Shown here piece after piece: positions 44,127-53,013 of a DNA stretch of 54,143 nucleotides. Under the pieces are notes generated by a model. The model made no database searches and had not been told where the DNA came from. It saw only the letters and a program-made list of their open reading frames with translations. The translations under genes were made by a program, and so were the position numbers. Origin of the DNA: Prevotella sp. (GTDB taxonomy: Bacteria; Bacteroidota; Bacteroidia; Bacteroidales; Bacteroidaceae); NCBI GenBank assembly GCA_017402445.1, contig JAFPME010000008.1:1-54143 (forward strand), in the 5' to 3' direction. Position 1 is the first letter of the stretch. Each line of letters starts with the position of its first letter.

Positions 44127-45179
44127 ATGAAAACAGAACACATACTGGTGATTCGCTTCTCAGCCATCGGCGATATTGCAATGGTGGTGCCCGTCGTGGC
44201 ATCCATGGCCAAGCAGTATCCTGACGTGCGAATCACCGTGCTGAGCAAGCCGTTCGTCAGACCCTTGTTCGAAAACCTGGCCACAAACGTGGGATTCATG
44301 GGCGCCGACTTGAAGAGCGAATACCACGGCGTGCGCGGACTGAACGCCCTCTACCGGCGGCTCACGGCCAAACAGTTTACCGCCGTGGCCGACCTGCACA
44401 ACGTGCTGCGCTCGGAGTTTCTGCGGCTGCGCTTCAATCTGGGCCGCTACAAGGTGGCACACATCAACAAGCACCGCAAGGGAAAGCGCATGTTGGTGAG
44501 GCAGAAGAACAAGGTGATGCGCCAACAGCCCACGTCCATACAGAACTATATGGACGTGTTCAAGAAGCTCGGCTACCCCGTGAAGCTCGACTTCACGAAC
44601 ATCTACGAGCAAGCGGCGCCTGACCTGACGCTGCTGCCGCCCGACTTCGCTCAACCCAAAGGCAACGGACCGTGGATCGGGGTGGCACCTTTCGCCGCTC
44701 ATGCCGGGAAGGTGTACCCGCAGGACCTGATGGAGAAGGTGATTGCCGGACTGACGGAGAGGTATCCCGAGGGGCGGCTATTCTTCTTCGGAGGGGGGGC
44801 GACCGAAATGGAGGCCTTCGACCGCTGGGCAGCGGCCTTTCCGCAGTGCGTGAACGCCTCGAAGCAGCTGAACGGCTTCCAACAGGAGCTGCTGCTGATG
44901 AGCCGTCTGGACGTCATGCTCTCGATGGACAGCGGCAACATGCATCTGGCCGTGCTCGCCGGAACGCCCGTGGTGAGCATCTGGGGAGCCACGCATCCCT
45001 TCGCGGGATTCTTAGGCTACGGCATGACTGAAGACAATGTGCTGCAAGTGAACGACCTCGACTGCCGTCCGTGCAGCGTCTTCGGCAACAAATCGTGCCT
45101 GCGTGGCGACTATGCGTGCCTCAGACGCATCACGCCCACGATGGTGATTGAGAAGATTTCAGCGATGCTGCACGTCTGA
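44127..45179 (+). CDS. Glycosyltransferase family 9 (heptosyltransferase-like)
   Basis: 350 aa, GT-B fold. The N terminus ILVIRFSAIGDIAMVVPVVASMAKQYPD and C-terminal SMDSGNMHLAVLAGTPVVSIWGATHP are hallmarks of ADP-heptose:LPS heptosyltransferases, and FGGGATEM marks the sugar-nucleotide side. The Cys-rich tail (CRPCSVFGNKSCLRGDYACL) is usual in Bacteroidetes members. It acts at the cytoplasmic face during lipopolysaccharide core synthesis. The exact donor sugar is not predictable. It shares an operon with the DUF4254 gene. Confidence 0.9.
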   Translation: MKTEHILVIRFSAIGDIAMVVPVVASMAKQYPDVRITVLSKPFVRPLFENLATNVGFMGADLKSEYHGVRGLNALYRRLTAKQFTAVADLHNVLRSEFLRLRFNLGRYKVAHINKHRKGKRMLVRQKNKVMRQQPTSIQNYMDVFKKLGYPVKLDFTNIYEQAAPDLTLLPPDFAQPKGNGPWIGVAPFAAHAGKVYPQDLMEKVIAGLTERYPEGRLFFFGGGATEMEAFDRWAAAFPQCVNASKQLNGFQQELLLMSRLDVMLSMDSGNMHLAVLAGTPVVSIWGATHPFAGFLGYGMTEDNVLQVNDLDCRPCSVFGNKSCLRGDYACLRRITPTMVIEKISAMLHV

Positions 45180-45308
45180 ATCAACATGATCGTGGACGGT
45201 TGACGCCTGAGAGAGCTTCTGAGGCTGAAGTCTTTTGTATGGTCACCACTCGTAAAACATTCTCTACACCTAAACCCCTTTATTAACATCATAAAAAACA
45301 AAAGCATT

Positions 45309-45467
45309 ATGAAGAAGTACATTTGTGACACTTGCGGTTACGTTTACGACCCCGAAGTAGGCGATCCTGATAACGGCATCGAGCCCGGAACAGCATTTGA
45401 AGACCTGCCCGAAGACTGGGTGTGCCCCCTTTGTGGCGTCGGCAAGGAAGATTTCTCTGAGGAATAA
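45309..45467 (+). CDS. Rubredoxin
   Basis: 52 aa. The two iron-binding pairs are CDTCGY (Cys 6 and 9) and CPLCGV (Cys 39 and 42), with the aromatic core residues of rubredoxin ([33 protein letters not shown] pattern, here split by position: residues 11-42). It is a one-electron carrier in the cytoplasm, often feeding peroxide or superoxide reductases in anaerobes. Full length, own strong terminator. Confidence 0.95.
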   Translation: MKKYICDTCGYVYDPEVGDPDNGIEPGTAFEDLPEDWVCPLCGVGKEDFSEE

Positions 45468-45474
45468 GCTCAAC

Positions 45475-45511
45475 AAAAAACCGCCTTACTTTACTGAAAG
45501 GCGGCTTTTTT
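45475..45511. terminator. Terminator after rubredoxin
   Basis: CCGCCTT (45481-45487) pairs with AAGGCGG (45498-45504), with A6 before and T6 after, 14 nt after the stop. It could work in both directions. Confidence 0.9.
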
Positions 45512-45621
45512 GCTTTATGACGGAATGCCTGAAAACAAGTTTGTTTTAACTTGTGCCCGTTTTTCCCGTAACATCTGAACAACTTACTCAGCACCTCGGC
45601 ATAAAAAATAAACAGGTTTAT

Positions 45622-45652
45622 TTTGTTCTGCGCTCGTTTTTCTGTAACTTTG
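45622..45652 (+). promoter_or_regulatory. Promoter of serB
   Basis: TTTG (45622-45625), 19-bp spacer, TAACTTTG (45645-45652). Full consensus, 19 nt before the serB ATG. Confidence 0.85.
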
Positions 45653-45671
45653 CACCCTGACAAACTGCATA

Positions 45672-46907
45672 ATGGAACAACAAACAATACTCAAAGAAGA
45701 ACAGATCCTGGTGAGAATCACCGGGCAAGACAGGCCGGGACTGACCGCTTCGGTGATGGGAATACTGGCTAAGTACGACGCGAAAGTGCTCGACATCGGA
45801 CAGGCCGACATCCATTCCACACTCTCGCTGGGCATCCTTATCCGCATTGAAGAGAACCACTCGGGACAGGTCATGAAGGAACTGCTGTTCAAAGCTACCG
45901 AACTGGGTGTGAACATCGGCTTCGCACCCATCACCGACGATGAATATGAGGCGTGGGTGGGGCGTCAGGGCAAGAACCGATACATCCTCACGCTCATCGG
46001 GCGCTCGCTGTCGGCACGCCAGATAGAGGCCGCCACGAAGGTCATCGCGCAGCAGGGACTCAACATCGACAACATACTTCGGCTGTCGGGACGCATGAGT
46101 CTGCGCAACACGGAAAAGAAAGTCCGAGCCTGTATCGAGTTCTCGCTGCGAGGAGAACCGCATAACCGCTCGCAGATGCAGGCACAGCTGATGCACCTGT
46201 CGGCCGAAATGGCGTTCGACTTCTCGCTGCAGCGCGACGACATGTACCGCCGCAGCCGTCGGCTCATCTGCTTCGACATGGACTCCACGCTCATACAGAC
46301 CGAGTGTATCGACGAACTGGCCGTGCGAGCCGGTGTCGGCGAACAGGTGAAAGCCATCACCGAGAGTGCCATGCGCGGCGAAATAGACTTTAAGGAGAGT
46401 TTCACGCGCAGGGTGGCGCTGCTGAAAGGGCTCGACGTGAGCGTCATGCAGGACATCGCCGAGCATCTGCCCATCACCGAAGGTGCTGATCGTTTAATGA
46501 CAGTCCTGAAGCGTTGCGGCTACAAGATTGCTATCCTGAGCGGTGGTTTCACCTATTTCGGCGAGTTTTTGCAGCGCCGCTACGGCATCGACTACGTGTA
46601 TGCCAACGAATTGGAGATTGACGATGAGGGTAAGTTGACGGGCCGTTACGTGGGAGACGTCGTGGACGGACACCGAAAGGCTGAGTTGCTGAAGCTCATC
46701 GCGCAGGTGGAGAAGGTGAACCTGGCGCAGACCATCGCCGTGGGCGACGGTGCCAACGACCTGCCCATGCTCTCGGAAGCCGGACTGGGCATCGCTTTCC
46801 ACGCCAAGCCGCGCGTGGTGGCCAACGCGAAGCAGTCCATCAATACCATCGGACTTGACGGTGTGCTCTACTTCTTGGGCTTCAAGGACTCGTATGTAGG
46901 TGAATAA
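45672..46907 (+). CDS. serB: Phosphoserine phosphatase SerB with two ACT domains
   Basis: 411 aa. Last step of serine synthesis. Two N-terminal ACT-like regulatory domains (ILVRITGQDRPGLTASVMGIL at about 10-90; ILTLIGRSLSARQIEAATKVI at about 100-180) suggest amino-acid feedback. The HAD phosphatase core has the nucleophile in CFDMDSTLIQTECIDELA near 200, ILSGGFTYFG, and VGDGANDLPMLSEAGLGIAF. Full length. The helicase gene follows after 19 nt, so cotranscription is likely. Confidence 0.94.
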   Translation: MEQQTILKEEQILVRITGQDRPGLTASVMGILAKYDAKVLDIGQADIHSTLSLGILIRIEENHSGQVMKELLFKATELGVNIGFAPITDDEYEAWVGRQGKNRYILTLIGRSLSARQIEAATKVIAQQGLNIDNILRLSGRMSLRNTEKKVRACIEFSLRGEPHNRSQMQAQLMHLSAEMAFDFSLQRDDMYRRSRRLICFDMDSTLIQTECIDELAVRAGVGEQVKAITESAMRGEIDFKESFTRRVALLKGLDVSVMQDIAEHLPITEGADRLMTVLKRCGYKIAILSGGFTYFGEFLQRRYGIDYVYANELEIDDEGKLTGRYVGDVVDGHRKAELLKLIAQVEKVNLAQTIAVGDGANDLPMLSEAGLGIAFHAKPRVVANAKQSINTIGLDGVLYFLGFKDSYVGE

Positions 46908-46926
46908 GTCATTCCTCCTGTAAACG

Positions 46927-49131
46927 ATGAGCGATAATGACGAACTTCGACTGGCTTGGGACTTCGTTGAAAACACGGGCGTGAGCATCTTTCTCACAGG
47001 AAAAGCGGGAACGGGAAAGACAACATTCCTGCGCGCCGTACAGCAACGAAGCCCAAAGCGCATGGTGGTGGTAGCCCCGACAGGCGTGGCGGCTATCAAT
47101 GCTGGCGGCATGACCATCCATTCGTTCTTCCAACTGCCCCTCTCTCCGTTTGTTCCCGAAAGCATGTTCAAGCAGCGTTTCGACTTCTCGAAGGAGAAGA
47201 AGCGCATTATCCGCACCATCGACCTGCTGGTCATCGACGAGATTTCGATGGTGCGGTCCGACTTGCTCGACGCCATCGACAGCGTGATGCGCCGTTTCCG
47301 GGACCCGAGACGACCGTTCGGAGGCGTACAACTGCTGCTCATCGGAGATTTGCAGCAGCTTACGCCTGTCGTTACGGCCGAAGACGAGGCTATCCTGAGC
47401 CGTTATTACGACACTCCATACTTCTTCGGTTCCAAAGCATTGCAGCAGACGCCTTACGTCACGCTGGAGCTGAAGCACGTCTACCGCCAACAGGACGAGG
47501 AGTTCCTGAGCATCCTCAACCATATCCGCGTAGGCCGACCCTCTGCCGAGGACATTGCGAAGCTGAACAGCAGGCTCTTGAGCAATACACAAAGTGCACG
47601 GGCAGTGCAGAGCGGGCAGAATCCGTTCGACGACGGCGGCTCTTTCATCCGGCTGACTACGCACAACCGCATCGCCGATTCGTACAATGAGAACGAACTG
47701 CTGAAGCTTCGCGAACAGCCATACCACTTCCAAGCCCAGATAGAAGGGACGTTTCCTGAATACGCGTATCCCACGGATGTGACGCTGACGCTCAAGCGCG
47801 GCGCACAAGTCATGTTCGTCAAGAACGACCCTTCGGCCGAGCACCGTTTCTACAACGGGCGCATCGGGCGCATCACCAGCATCAGCGACAAGGCCATCAG
47901 CGTGCGTTGCGACGACGACGAGGAAGACATTCAGGTGGAACCGCTTGTGTGGGAGAATGCAAAATACGAGCTGAACCCTGACACAAAGGAAATAGAAACA
48001 AAGATACAAGGCACGTTCCGGCAATATCCGCTGCGGTTGGCATGGGCCATTACCATCCATAAAAGTCAGGGACTGACCTTTGAACGTGCCGTCATCGATG
48101 CCTCTCAGTCGTTCGCAGCAGGTCAGGTTTATGTGGCCCTGAGCCGTTGCAAGTCGCTCAAAGGGCTGCGGTTAGCCTCGCCGGTCAATCCGTCGACCAT
48201 CTTCGGCGACCGTCGTGTAGAGGCATATATCGCCCGCGAGGAGGAAGAAGCGACAAAGAGCATCGCCGCCCTGCCCTCGCTGAAGGAACAGTTTCATCGC
48301 GAACAGCTACGCGAACTGTTCGACTTCAGCGAACTGGAGCGCAAATATGGTTTCTTGCTGCGCCAACTTGAAGAACATTTCTACAGCACCTATCCGCGAC
48401 TATGTGCAGCTCACCGCGTATCACGCAACGAACTGACGCAGAAAATCGTCCTCGTCTCGCGCAAGTGGATGGAAGTTATCTCGAAAATGCCCGCTGCCAG
48501 CTTGCTCGAAGCAGCCTTCCTGCAGCGCATCAACCGCAGTGCCGTCTACTTTTTGAACATGCTCACCGACCTGCTTGGCGACCTGTTGCAGAAAACGAAC
48601 GTAGACACGGACAACAAAACCGTGCAGCGCCGCTTGAACGACGCCCTGGCCGACTGTCTGCTTGCCTACCAGATCAAGACGGCCATACTCGCTGCCATTG
48701 CCAAGGACGGCTTTACGCCCAGCTCCTATCTCCATCTGAAGCAGCAGGCACTGCTGAATGCCATCGACAAAACAGACGACACAACAACCGCAAAAACAAA
48801 CAAAAGACGCAAATCGCAACATTCGTCCAAACCTTCGGCAAAGTTTTCGCAGGCCACTTCCGCCAGCGGAAACAGCAAAGCAGCCCGTCCGGCCGTCAGC
48901 GACGACATTCAGGACAAGCTGCTTTACGAGCAACTGCGCAACTGGCGCTGGGAAAAATCGAAGGAACTGGACCTCGCCCCTTACACCATTCTTCAGCAAA
49001 AGGCACTTGTGAACATTGTCAACACGAAGCCGTCAACGCTCGAGGAGCTTGTTGCCATTCCGCATTTCGGAAAGGTCAGTGCCGAAAAGTACGGCCGCGA
49101 CATCCTGGACATTGTCCGGAAGCACTCCTGA
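46927..49131 (+). CDS. Pif1/RecD-like superfamily 1 helicase with C-terminal HRDC domain
   Basis: 734 aa. Walker A LTGKAGTGKTTFLRAV near 24, VVVAPTGVAAINAGGMTIHSFF, Walker B LLVIDEISMVRSDLLDAID near 100, GDLQQLTPVV, and the C-terminal helicase motifs WAITIHKSQGLTFERAVID and VYVALSRCKSLKGLRL. After a helical region and a low-complexity Thr/Ser/Lys linker (about 615-655), an HRDC-like domain ends the protein (ELVAIPHFGKVSAEKYGRDILDIV). It probably unwinds DNA, perhaps G-quadruplexes as Pif1 does. This architecture is common in Bacteroidetes. It lies downstream of serB in one unit. Confidence 0.9.
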   Translation: MSDNDELRLAWDFVENTGVSIFLTGKAGTGKTTFLRAVQQRSPKRMVVVAPTGVAAINAGGMTIHSFFQLPLSPFVPESMFKQRFDFSKEKKRIIRTIDLLVIDEISMVRSDLLDAIDSVMRRFRDPRRPFGGVQLLLIGDLQQLTPVVTAEDEAILSRYYDTPYFFGSKALQQTPYVTLELKHVYRQQDEEFLSILNHIRVGRPSAEDIAKLNSRLLSNTQSARAVQSGQNPFDDGGSFIRLTTHNRIADSYNENELLKLREQPYHFQAQIEGTFPEYAYPTDVTLTLKRGAQVMFVKNDPSAEHRFYNGRIGRITSISDKAISVRCDDDEEDIQVEPLVWENAKYELNPDTKEIETKIQGTFRQYPLRLAWAITIHKSQGLTFERAVIDASQSFAAGQVYVALSRCKSLKGLRLASPVNPSTIFGDRRVEAYIAREEEEATKSIAALPSLKEQFHREQLRELFDFSELERKYGFLLRQLEEHFYSTYPRLCAAHRVSRNELTQKIVLVSRKWMEVISKMPAASLLEAAFLQRINRSAVYFLNMLTDLLGDLLQKTNVDTDNKTVQRRLNDALADCLLAYQIKTAILAAIAKDGFTPSSYLHLKQQALLNAIDKTDDTTTAKTNKRRKSQHSSKPSAKFSQATSASGNSKAARPAVSDDIQDKLLYEQLRNWRWEKSKELDLAPYTILQQKALVNIVNTKPSTLEELVAIPHFGKVSAEKYGRDILDIVRKHS

Positions 49132-49160
49132 GACAGCAGGCTGCAGCCCAATCGTTACGC

Positions 49161-49868
49161 TCAGAACTCGATGCCGAAGTTGAGCATCAGCGCGCTGTTG
49201 CGCGCGTCGTCGAAGGCGTTGTGCGACACATTGGCCAGACCCAGGTCGTAGGTCACGTCGGCATAGAGCATGTCGTAGCGCAGTCCGCAGCCCAGACGCA
49301 GTCCGCCGTCGAAGCGTTGGAACGTGTAGGGCGAGTCGGAGAACGACTTGTAAGCCTCGCGCTGTCCGAAGTCCTTGATGTTTCCGCCTACACCGCAGGC
49401 CACATAGCCGCCGATGAAGGGCTCAACCGAGAATGCATTGTCAACATAGTGCTTGTACTTGAACACCAACGGGAACTCCAGATAGTCCAGATTGTACGTG
49501 AACCGCGTGCCGTCGGCCTTGCCCTTGCCGCCTTTCTGCGTGTAGTAGATACCCGTTTCCAGATAGAGCGGCGTATGATTAGAGATGCCGAAACCGGCGG
49601 CGAACCCTACGTTCAGGCCCGTCTTCATGCTGCTCCCGTCGAGATAAGGATCGTCGCTGCTCACTGTAGTGAACGCCGGACCGACGCGGAAGCCATAATA
49701 GCTGTCCATGAATGAAGCGGGACGGGTGCGGTACGTGGTGCGACTGCCGCCGCGATAGTCCAGTCGGCCGGTTCGCGGATTGTAGTAACGGCTGTTCTGA
49801 TAGTGCTGCGCCTGCATCGGCAGAGCGGCCATGAGGCCTACGATGGCCATGAGTATGAGCTTCTTCAT
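49161..49868 (-). CDS. PorT-like outer-membrane beta-barrel protein
   Basis: 235 aa. Signal peptide MKKLILMAIVGLMAALPMQAQ, a Tyr/Arg-rich linker, then an eight-strand-type barrel (YYGFRVGPAFTTVSSDDP, LNVGFAAGFGISNHTPLYLETGIYYTQKG, LEFPLVFKYKHY, FIGGYVACGVGG) closing with LMLNFGIEF. This is the 'porin family / PorT' pattern of Bacteroidetes; no transport role is proven. Convergent with the helicase gene, 29 nt between stops. Confidence 0.82.
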   Translation of the reverse strand: MKKLILMAIVGLMAALPMQAQHYQNSRYYNPRTGRLDYRGGSRTTYRTRPASFMDSYYGFRVGPAFTTVSSDDPYLDGSSMKTGLNVGFAAGFGISNHTPLYLETGIYYTQKGGKGKADGTRFTYNLDYLEFPLVFKYKHYVDNAFSVEPFIGGYVACGVGGNIKDFGQREAYKSFSDSPYTFQRFDGGLRLGCGLRYDMLYADVTYDLGLANVSHNAFDDARNSALMLNFGIEF

Positions 49869-49974
49869 GTTCTTCTTCCTTTCTTTTTAAGTTCAAAAAA
49901 AAATTGTTTCCTTGCTTTTCGTTTGCAAAGGAACAACTTTTTCGTCACTGCCACAAAGGTTTTTTCCTAATAGG

Positions 49975-50016
49975 ACGTGGGGAAAACCCTACTTGAAAGT
50001 CTTGTTTCCCCCACGT
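49975..50016. terminator. Hairpin between the SpoU/TrmH methyltransferase and the PorT-like gene
   Basis: ACGTGGGG (49975-49982) pairs with CCCCACGT (50009-50016), and further A/T-rich pairs extend the stem inward. It lies 60 nt after the methyltransferase stop on the minus strand. A clear T run is missing on both sides, so a terminator role is only probable. Confidence 0.4.
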
Positions 50017-50076
50017 ATTCATTGTCAGTCAATCCTCCGAGCCGACCGTCTCCGGATGCTGAAGCAGTCACGAAGG

Positions 50077-50685
50077 TCAGCGACGGGGCACCCCTTCGGC
50101 CAACAACAGCTGCCGGGCGAACTCCCAAATGACGATGCCGGCCGTCACGGAGACGTTCATAGAGTGCTTCGTTCCGAACTGCGGTATCTCCAAACAGCCG
50201 TCGCTCAGGTCGACAACTTCCTGATGGACGCCCTTCACCTCGTTGCCCAGCACCACGGCGAATGCGCGGTCACCCAACTCCCCGGGCGGGATGTCCTGGC
50301 CCCCCAAGCCCCCGAGGGGGATGTTGCGGACAGAGAGATCCAAGGTGCTCAGCTTCGTGCTGCCCTCACACTGCTCCACGGCATAGACGAAAAAGTGCTG
50401 TCTGTGCAGTTCCTGAACGGCTTCCTGCGCCGTCGGGAAGTATCGCCACGCCACACTGTCCTCGCCGCCGAGCGCCGTTTTGTGGATTTCGGGATGCGGA
50501 GGCGTCGCCGTGATGCCACAGAGGTAGACAGCTTCCACGCGGAAAGCGTCGGCCGTGCGGAAGACGGAGCCGATGTTGTACATCGACCGCACGTCGTCGA
50601 GCACCACAACGAGCGGCAGTTTCTGCGCCTGTCTGAACTCCTGGAGCGTCAGGCGCTGCATCTCTATGGTTCTCAGTTTTCGCAT
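50077..50685 (-). CDS. SpoU/TrmH family RNA methyltransferase
   Basis: 202 aa. SPOUT-fold 2'-O-methyltransferase for tRNA or rRNA: motif 1 VVVLDDVRSMYNIGSVFRTADAFRVEAVYLCG near 26, motif 2 VVLGNEVKGVHQEVVDL and motif 3 IPQFGTKHSMNVSVTAGIVIWEFARQ. The start MRKLRTIEMQR (50685) overlaps the sufE stop by 13 nt; the open frame above it is not family-like. The loop before motif 2 contains IPLGGLGGQDIPPGELGD, partly coded by a GC-rich repeat (50299-50322), an apparent in-frame insertion. The RNA target is unknown. Confidence 0.88.
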   Translation of the reverse strand: MRKLRTIEMQRLTLQEFRQAQKLPLVVVLDDVRSMYNIGSVFRTADAFRVEAVYLCGITATPPHPEIHKTALGGEDSVAWRYFPTAQEAVQELHRQHFFVYAVEQCEGSTKLSTLDLSVRNIPLGGLGGQDIPPGELGDRAFAVVLGNEVKGVHQEVVDLSDGCLEIPQFGTKHSMNVSVTAGIVIWEFARQLLLAEGVPRR

Positions 50686-51113
50686 TTCTTCGTACTGAAT
50701 GCCAGAGCGTACATGCGCATCTGCTTCACCATGGCCAGCAGCCCGTTGGAGCGCGTGGGCGAAAGGTGCTCTTTCAGCCCGATGCGGTCGATGAAATAGA
50801 GATCTGCATCCAATATCTCCTGCGGTGTGTGGCCGCTGAGCACGCGGATGAGCAGTGCCACGATGCCTTTCACGATGAGTGCGTCGCTCTCGGCGGTGAA
50901 CCACAGCAGTCCGTCGCGGTAGTCGGCCTGCAGCCACACGCGGCTCTGACAGCCGTCGATGAGATTGCTTTCCGTCTTGTATTTCTCATCGAGCGGAGCC
51001 TGTTCGTTGCCCAGGTCGATGAGCATCTGGTATTTGTCCATCCAGTCGTCGAAGTCCGAAAACTCTTCGATGACTTCGTCTTGTAATTCGTTGATTGTCA
51101 TATCGTTCTTCAT
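50673..51113 (-). CDS. sufE: SufE-family sulfur-acceptor protein
   Basis: 146 aa. SufE takes persulfide from the cysteine desulfurase SufS for Fe-S assembly. The acceptor Cys is in NLIDGCQSRVWL near residue 62, followed by FTAESDALIVKGIVALLIRVLSGHTPQEI and the C-terminal LSPTRSNGLLAMVKQM, all typical. MKNDMTINEL (51113) is preferred; MTINEL (51101) is also possible. The longer frame to 51185 only translates the 55-bp repeat upstream. It overlaps the methyltransferase gene by 13 nt, so both are translated from one mRNA. Confidence 0.9.
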   Translation of the reverse strand: MKNDMTINELQDEVIEEFSDFDDWMDKYQMLIDLGNEQAPLDEKYKTESNLIDGCQSRVWLQADYRDGLLWFTAESDALIVKGIVALLIRVLSGHTPQEILDADLYFIDRIGLKEHLSPTRSNGLLAMVKQMRMYALAFSTKKCEN

Positions 51114-51130
51114 TCTATATTCTTCTCTAT

Positions 51131-51335
51131 TCTCCCCTCCCTTTGGGAGGGGCCGGGGGTGGGCTTCCCCCTCTTCATTTTCCATTCTCCCCTCCCTTGG
51201 GGAGGGGCCGGGGGTGGGCTTCCCCCCTCTTCACTTTTAATCTCCCCTCCCTTGGGGAGGGGTTGGGGGTGGGCTTCCCCCCTCTTCACGTTTAATCTCC
51301 CTCTCCTTCGGGGAGGGCCGGGGTGGGGCTTTCTA
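51131..51335. repeat. 55-bp GC-rich palindromic repeat, four tandem copies
   Basis: Copies start exactly at 51131, 51186, 51241 and 51296 (the last shortened and diverged). Each has a CCCCTCCC-GGGAGGGG hairpin followed by a G-rich half, CCGGGGGTGGGCTT. They fill the gap between the U32 stop and sufE and also supply the last codons of U32. Related single copies occur inside other genes. Confidence 0.9.
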
Positions 51336-52566
51336 ATTTAAACAGTTTGTCGCTCGGACGCACCTTTGCCGGAACAGCGATGGACACCCTCGTTCCCTGT
51401 TGCGCCACTTCCACGGGTCCGTTGTCGCCGTGAATCTCGTCGGCCGTCACGTAGATGACGCCCGTTGTGGGTCCGGTGATGAGCATTTTGTCGCCCACGC
51501 TGAAGGTATTCGCTTCGACGCTGAACTCCGCCACGCCCAAACGCGAGAAATATTTCTGCCCGCGGCCGATGTAAACCTTCCGTTCCGTGGCGCACGAGCC
51601 ATATTCTTTGTTCCATTCGCCCATGAGCTGCCCCTGATAGTAGCCGTCCCAGAAGCCGCGGTTGAAGACCCGTGCCAGCCGTTCGTCCCACTCGTCCTTG
51701 CGCTCCGTGGTGAATGTTCCGTCGAGAACGCTCTGGATGGCCTCCTTGTAGCAGCGCACCACCGTGTAGACATACTCCGGTCCGCGCGCGCGTCCCTCTA
51801 TTTTGAACACGCGTACGCCTGCCTTCATCAGCCGGTCGATGAAGCGGACGGTCTTCAGGTCCTTCGGACTCATCAGGTATTTGTTGTCCACTTCTATCTG
51901 ATGGCCCGTCTCGGCGTCGGTCAGAATGTATGACCGGCGGCATATCTGTACGCATTCACCGCGGTTGGCCGAGCGGTTGGCTGCGTCGAGACTCATGTAG
52001 CACTTGCCTGAAATGGCCATGCAAAGGGCGCCGTGGCAGAACATCTCGATGCGGATGGGCTTGCCGGAGGGTCCGCAGATGTGCTGTTCCACCGCCTGAC
52101 GGTGTATCTCCGCCACCTGATCCATGTTCAGTTCGCGCGCCAAGACCACTACGTCGGCGAACTGTGCGTAGAAGCGCAGGGCCTCGATGTTGGAGATGTT
52201 GAGCTGCGTGCTCAGGTGAACCTCCTGTCCCACCTCGCGGCAGTAGGTCATCACAGCCACGTCCGACGCGATGACGGCCGAGATGCGTGCCTCCTTGGCA
52301 GCGTCGATAATCTGTCGCATCAGCGGCAGGTCCTCTCCGTAGATGATGGTGTTCACCGTCAGGTAAGTCTTCACGCCGTGCTCTGCGCAGGTTTGCGCAA
52401 TCTCGCGCAGGTCGTCGACGGTGAACGTCGAAGCGGAATGCGCCCTCATGTTCAGCTTCTCTATGCCGAAGTAGATGGAGTCGGCTCCTGCCTGCAGCGC
52501 GGCTACCAGCGATTCGCGCGACCCGACGGGTGCCATAACCTCAAAATCCTTGATTGTTTCGTTCAT
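51292..52566 (-). CDS. U32 family peptidase / tRNA hydroxylation-type protein
   Basis: 424 aa. MAPVGSRESLVAALQAGADSIYFG at the N terminus and the U32 signature RIEMFCHGALCMAISGKCYMS near 170, followed by a second Cys cluster (NRGECVQICRRSY). U32 proteins such as TrhP/YegQ and RlhA take part in RNA hydroxylation and carry an iron-sulfur site; collagenase activity was described for PrtC. RNA modification seems likelier for this cytosolic protein. The final residues ESPTPALPEGEGD are coded by the last copy of the 55-bp repeat, so the natural C terminus has been replaced or extended. sufE follows downstream. Confidence 0.88.
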   Translation of the reverse strand: MNETIKDFEVMAPVGSRESLVAALQAGADSIYFGIEKLNMRAHSASTFTVDDLREIAQTCAEHGVKTYLTVNTIIYGEDLPLMRQIIDAAKEARISAVIASDVAVMTYCREVGQEVHLSTQLNISNIEALRFYAQFADVVVLARELNMDQVAEIHRQAVEQHICGPSGKPIRIEMFCHGALCMAISGKCYMSLDAANRSANRGECVQICRRSYILTDAETGHQIEVDNKYLMSPKDLKTVRFIDRLMKAGVRVFKIEGRARGPEYVYTVVRCYKEAIQSVLDGTFTTERKDEWDERLARVFNRGFWDGYYQGQLMGEWNKEYGSCATERKVYIGRGQKYFSRLGVAEFSVEANTFSVGDKMLITGPTTGVIYVTADEIHGDNGPVEVAQQGTRVSIAVPAKVRPSDKLFKLESPTPALPEGEGD

Positions 52567-52571
52567 GGCTG

Positions 52572-52602
52572 CAAAGTTACGAATAAGCGAGTGAAATACA
52601 AA
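52572..52602 (-). promoter_or_regulatory. Promoter of the U32-sufE-methyltransferase unit
   Basis: Minus strand TTTG (52599-52602), 19-bp spacer, TAACTTTG (52572-52579). Transcription should start at or within about 3 nt of the ATG at 52566, so the mRNA is probably leaderless. The -33 box belongs to the direct repeat at 52582. Confidence 0.75.
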
Positions 52603-52780
52603 AGGAAAGCTTGCTTTTCTTTTTATTTCTGAGCGAGAGTAACTTATCCAAAGTTACGAAAAATCTGAGTAAGCGAGAAGCAAACAAAATCTTTTGTTTG
52701 ATCGAGCGTGAAGATTTTATTCAATAAGCGAGTGAAATACAAAAGGAAAGCTTGCTTTTCTTTTATTTCCGAGCGAGAGG
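52582..52780. repeat. Imperfect direct repeat of about 57 bp, two copies
   Basis: Copies at about 52582-52638 and 52723-52780 share AATAAGCGAGTGAAATACAA, an AAAAGGAAAGC/GCTTTTCTTTT near-palindrome and GAGCGAGAG. Both are followed by AACTTATCCAAAGT. The period is about 141 bp. The 1240-bp stretch 52567-53806 contains no supported intact gene; it holds these repeats, module B and AT-rich DNA. Confidence 0.8.
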
Positions 52781-53013
52781 AGTTCCTTGAGCGCAGCGAA
52801 AAACTTATCCAAAGTCATGTATAAGCCAGCCAAACACAAACGAGCGTGGACAAAAGCTGTGAGAATACGCCAGTTCGGGATAAAAAGGTGTGTGAAACTT
52901 GGCTTCCCCCTCTACAGGTGACGGTAGTGTAAACGCTGAATTATGCTTACAAAATAACATTTATTATACGAAATGCAGGCCCGTTTTCCAAAATAAAAAT
53001 CTGGTGGACGCGT

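Noticed and set aside
51095-51341. Small ORFs through the 55-bp repeats
   Set aside because: They are translations of a tandem GC-rich repeat in several frames.
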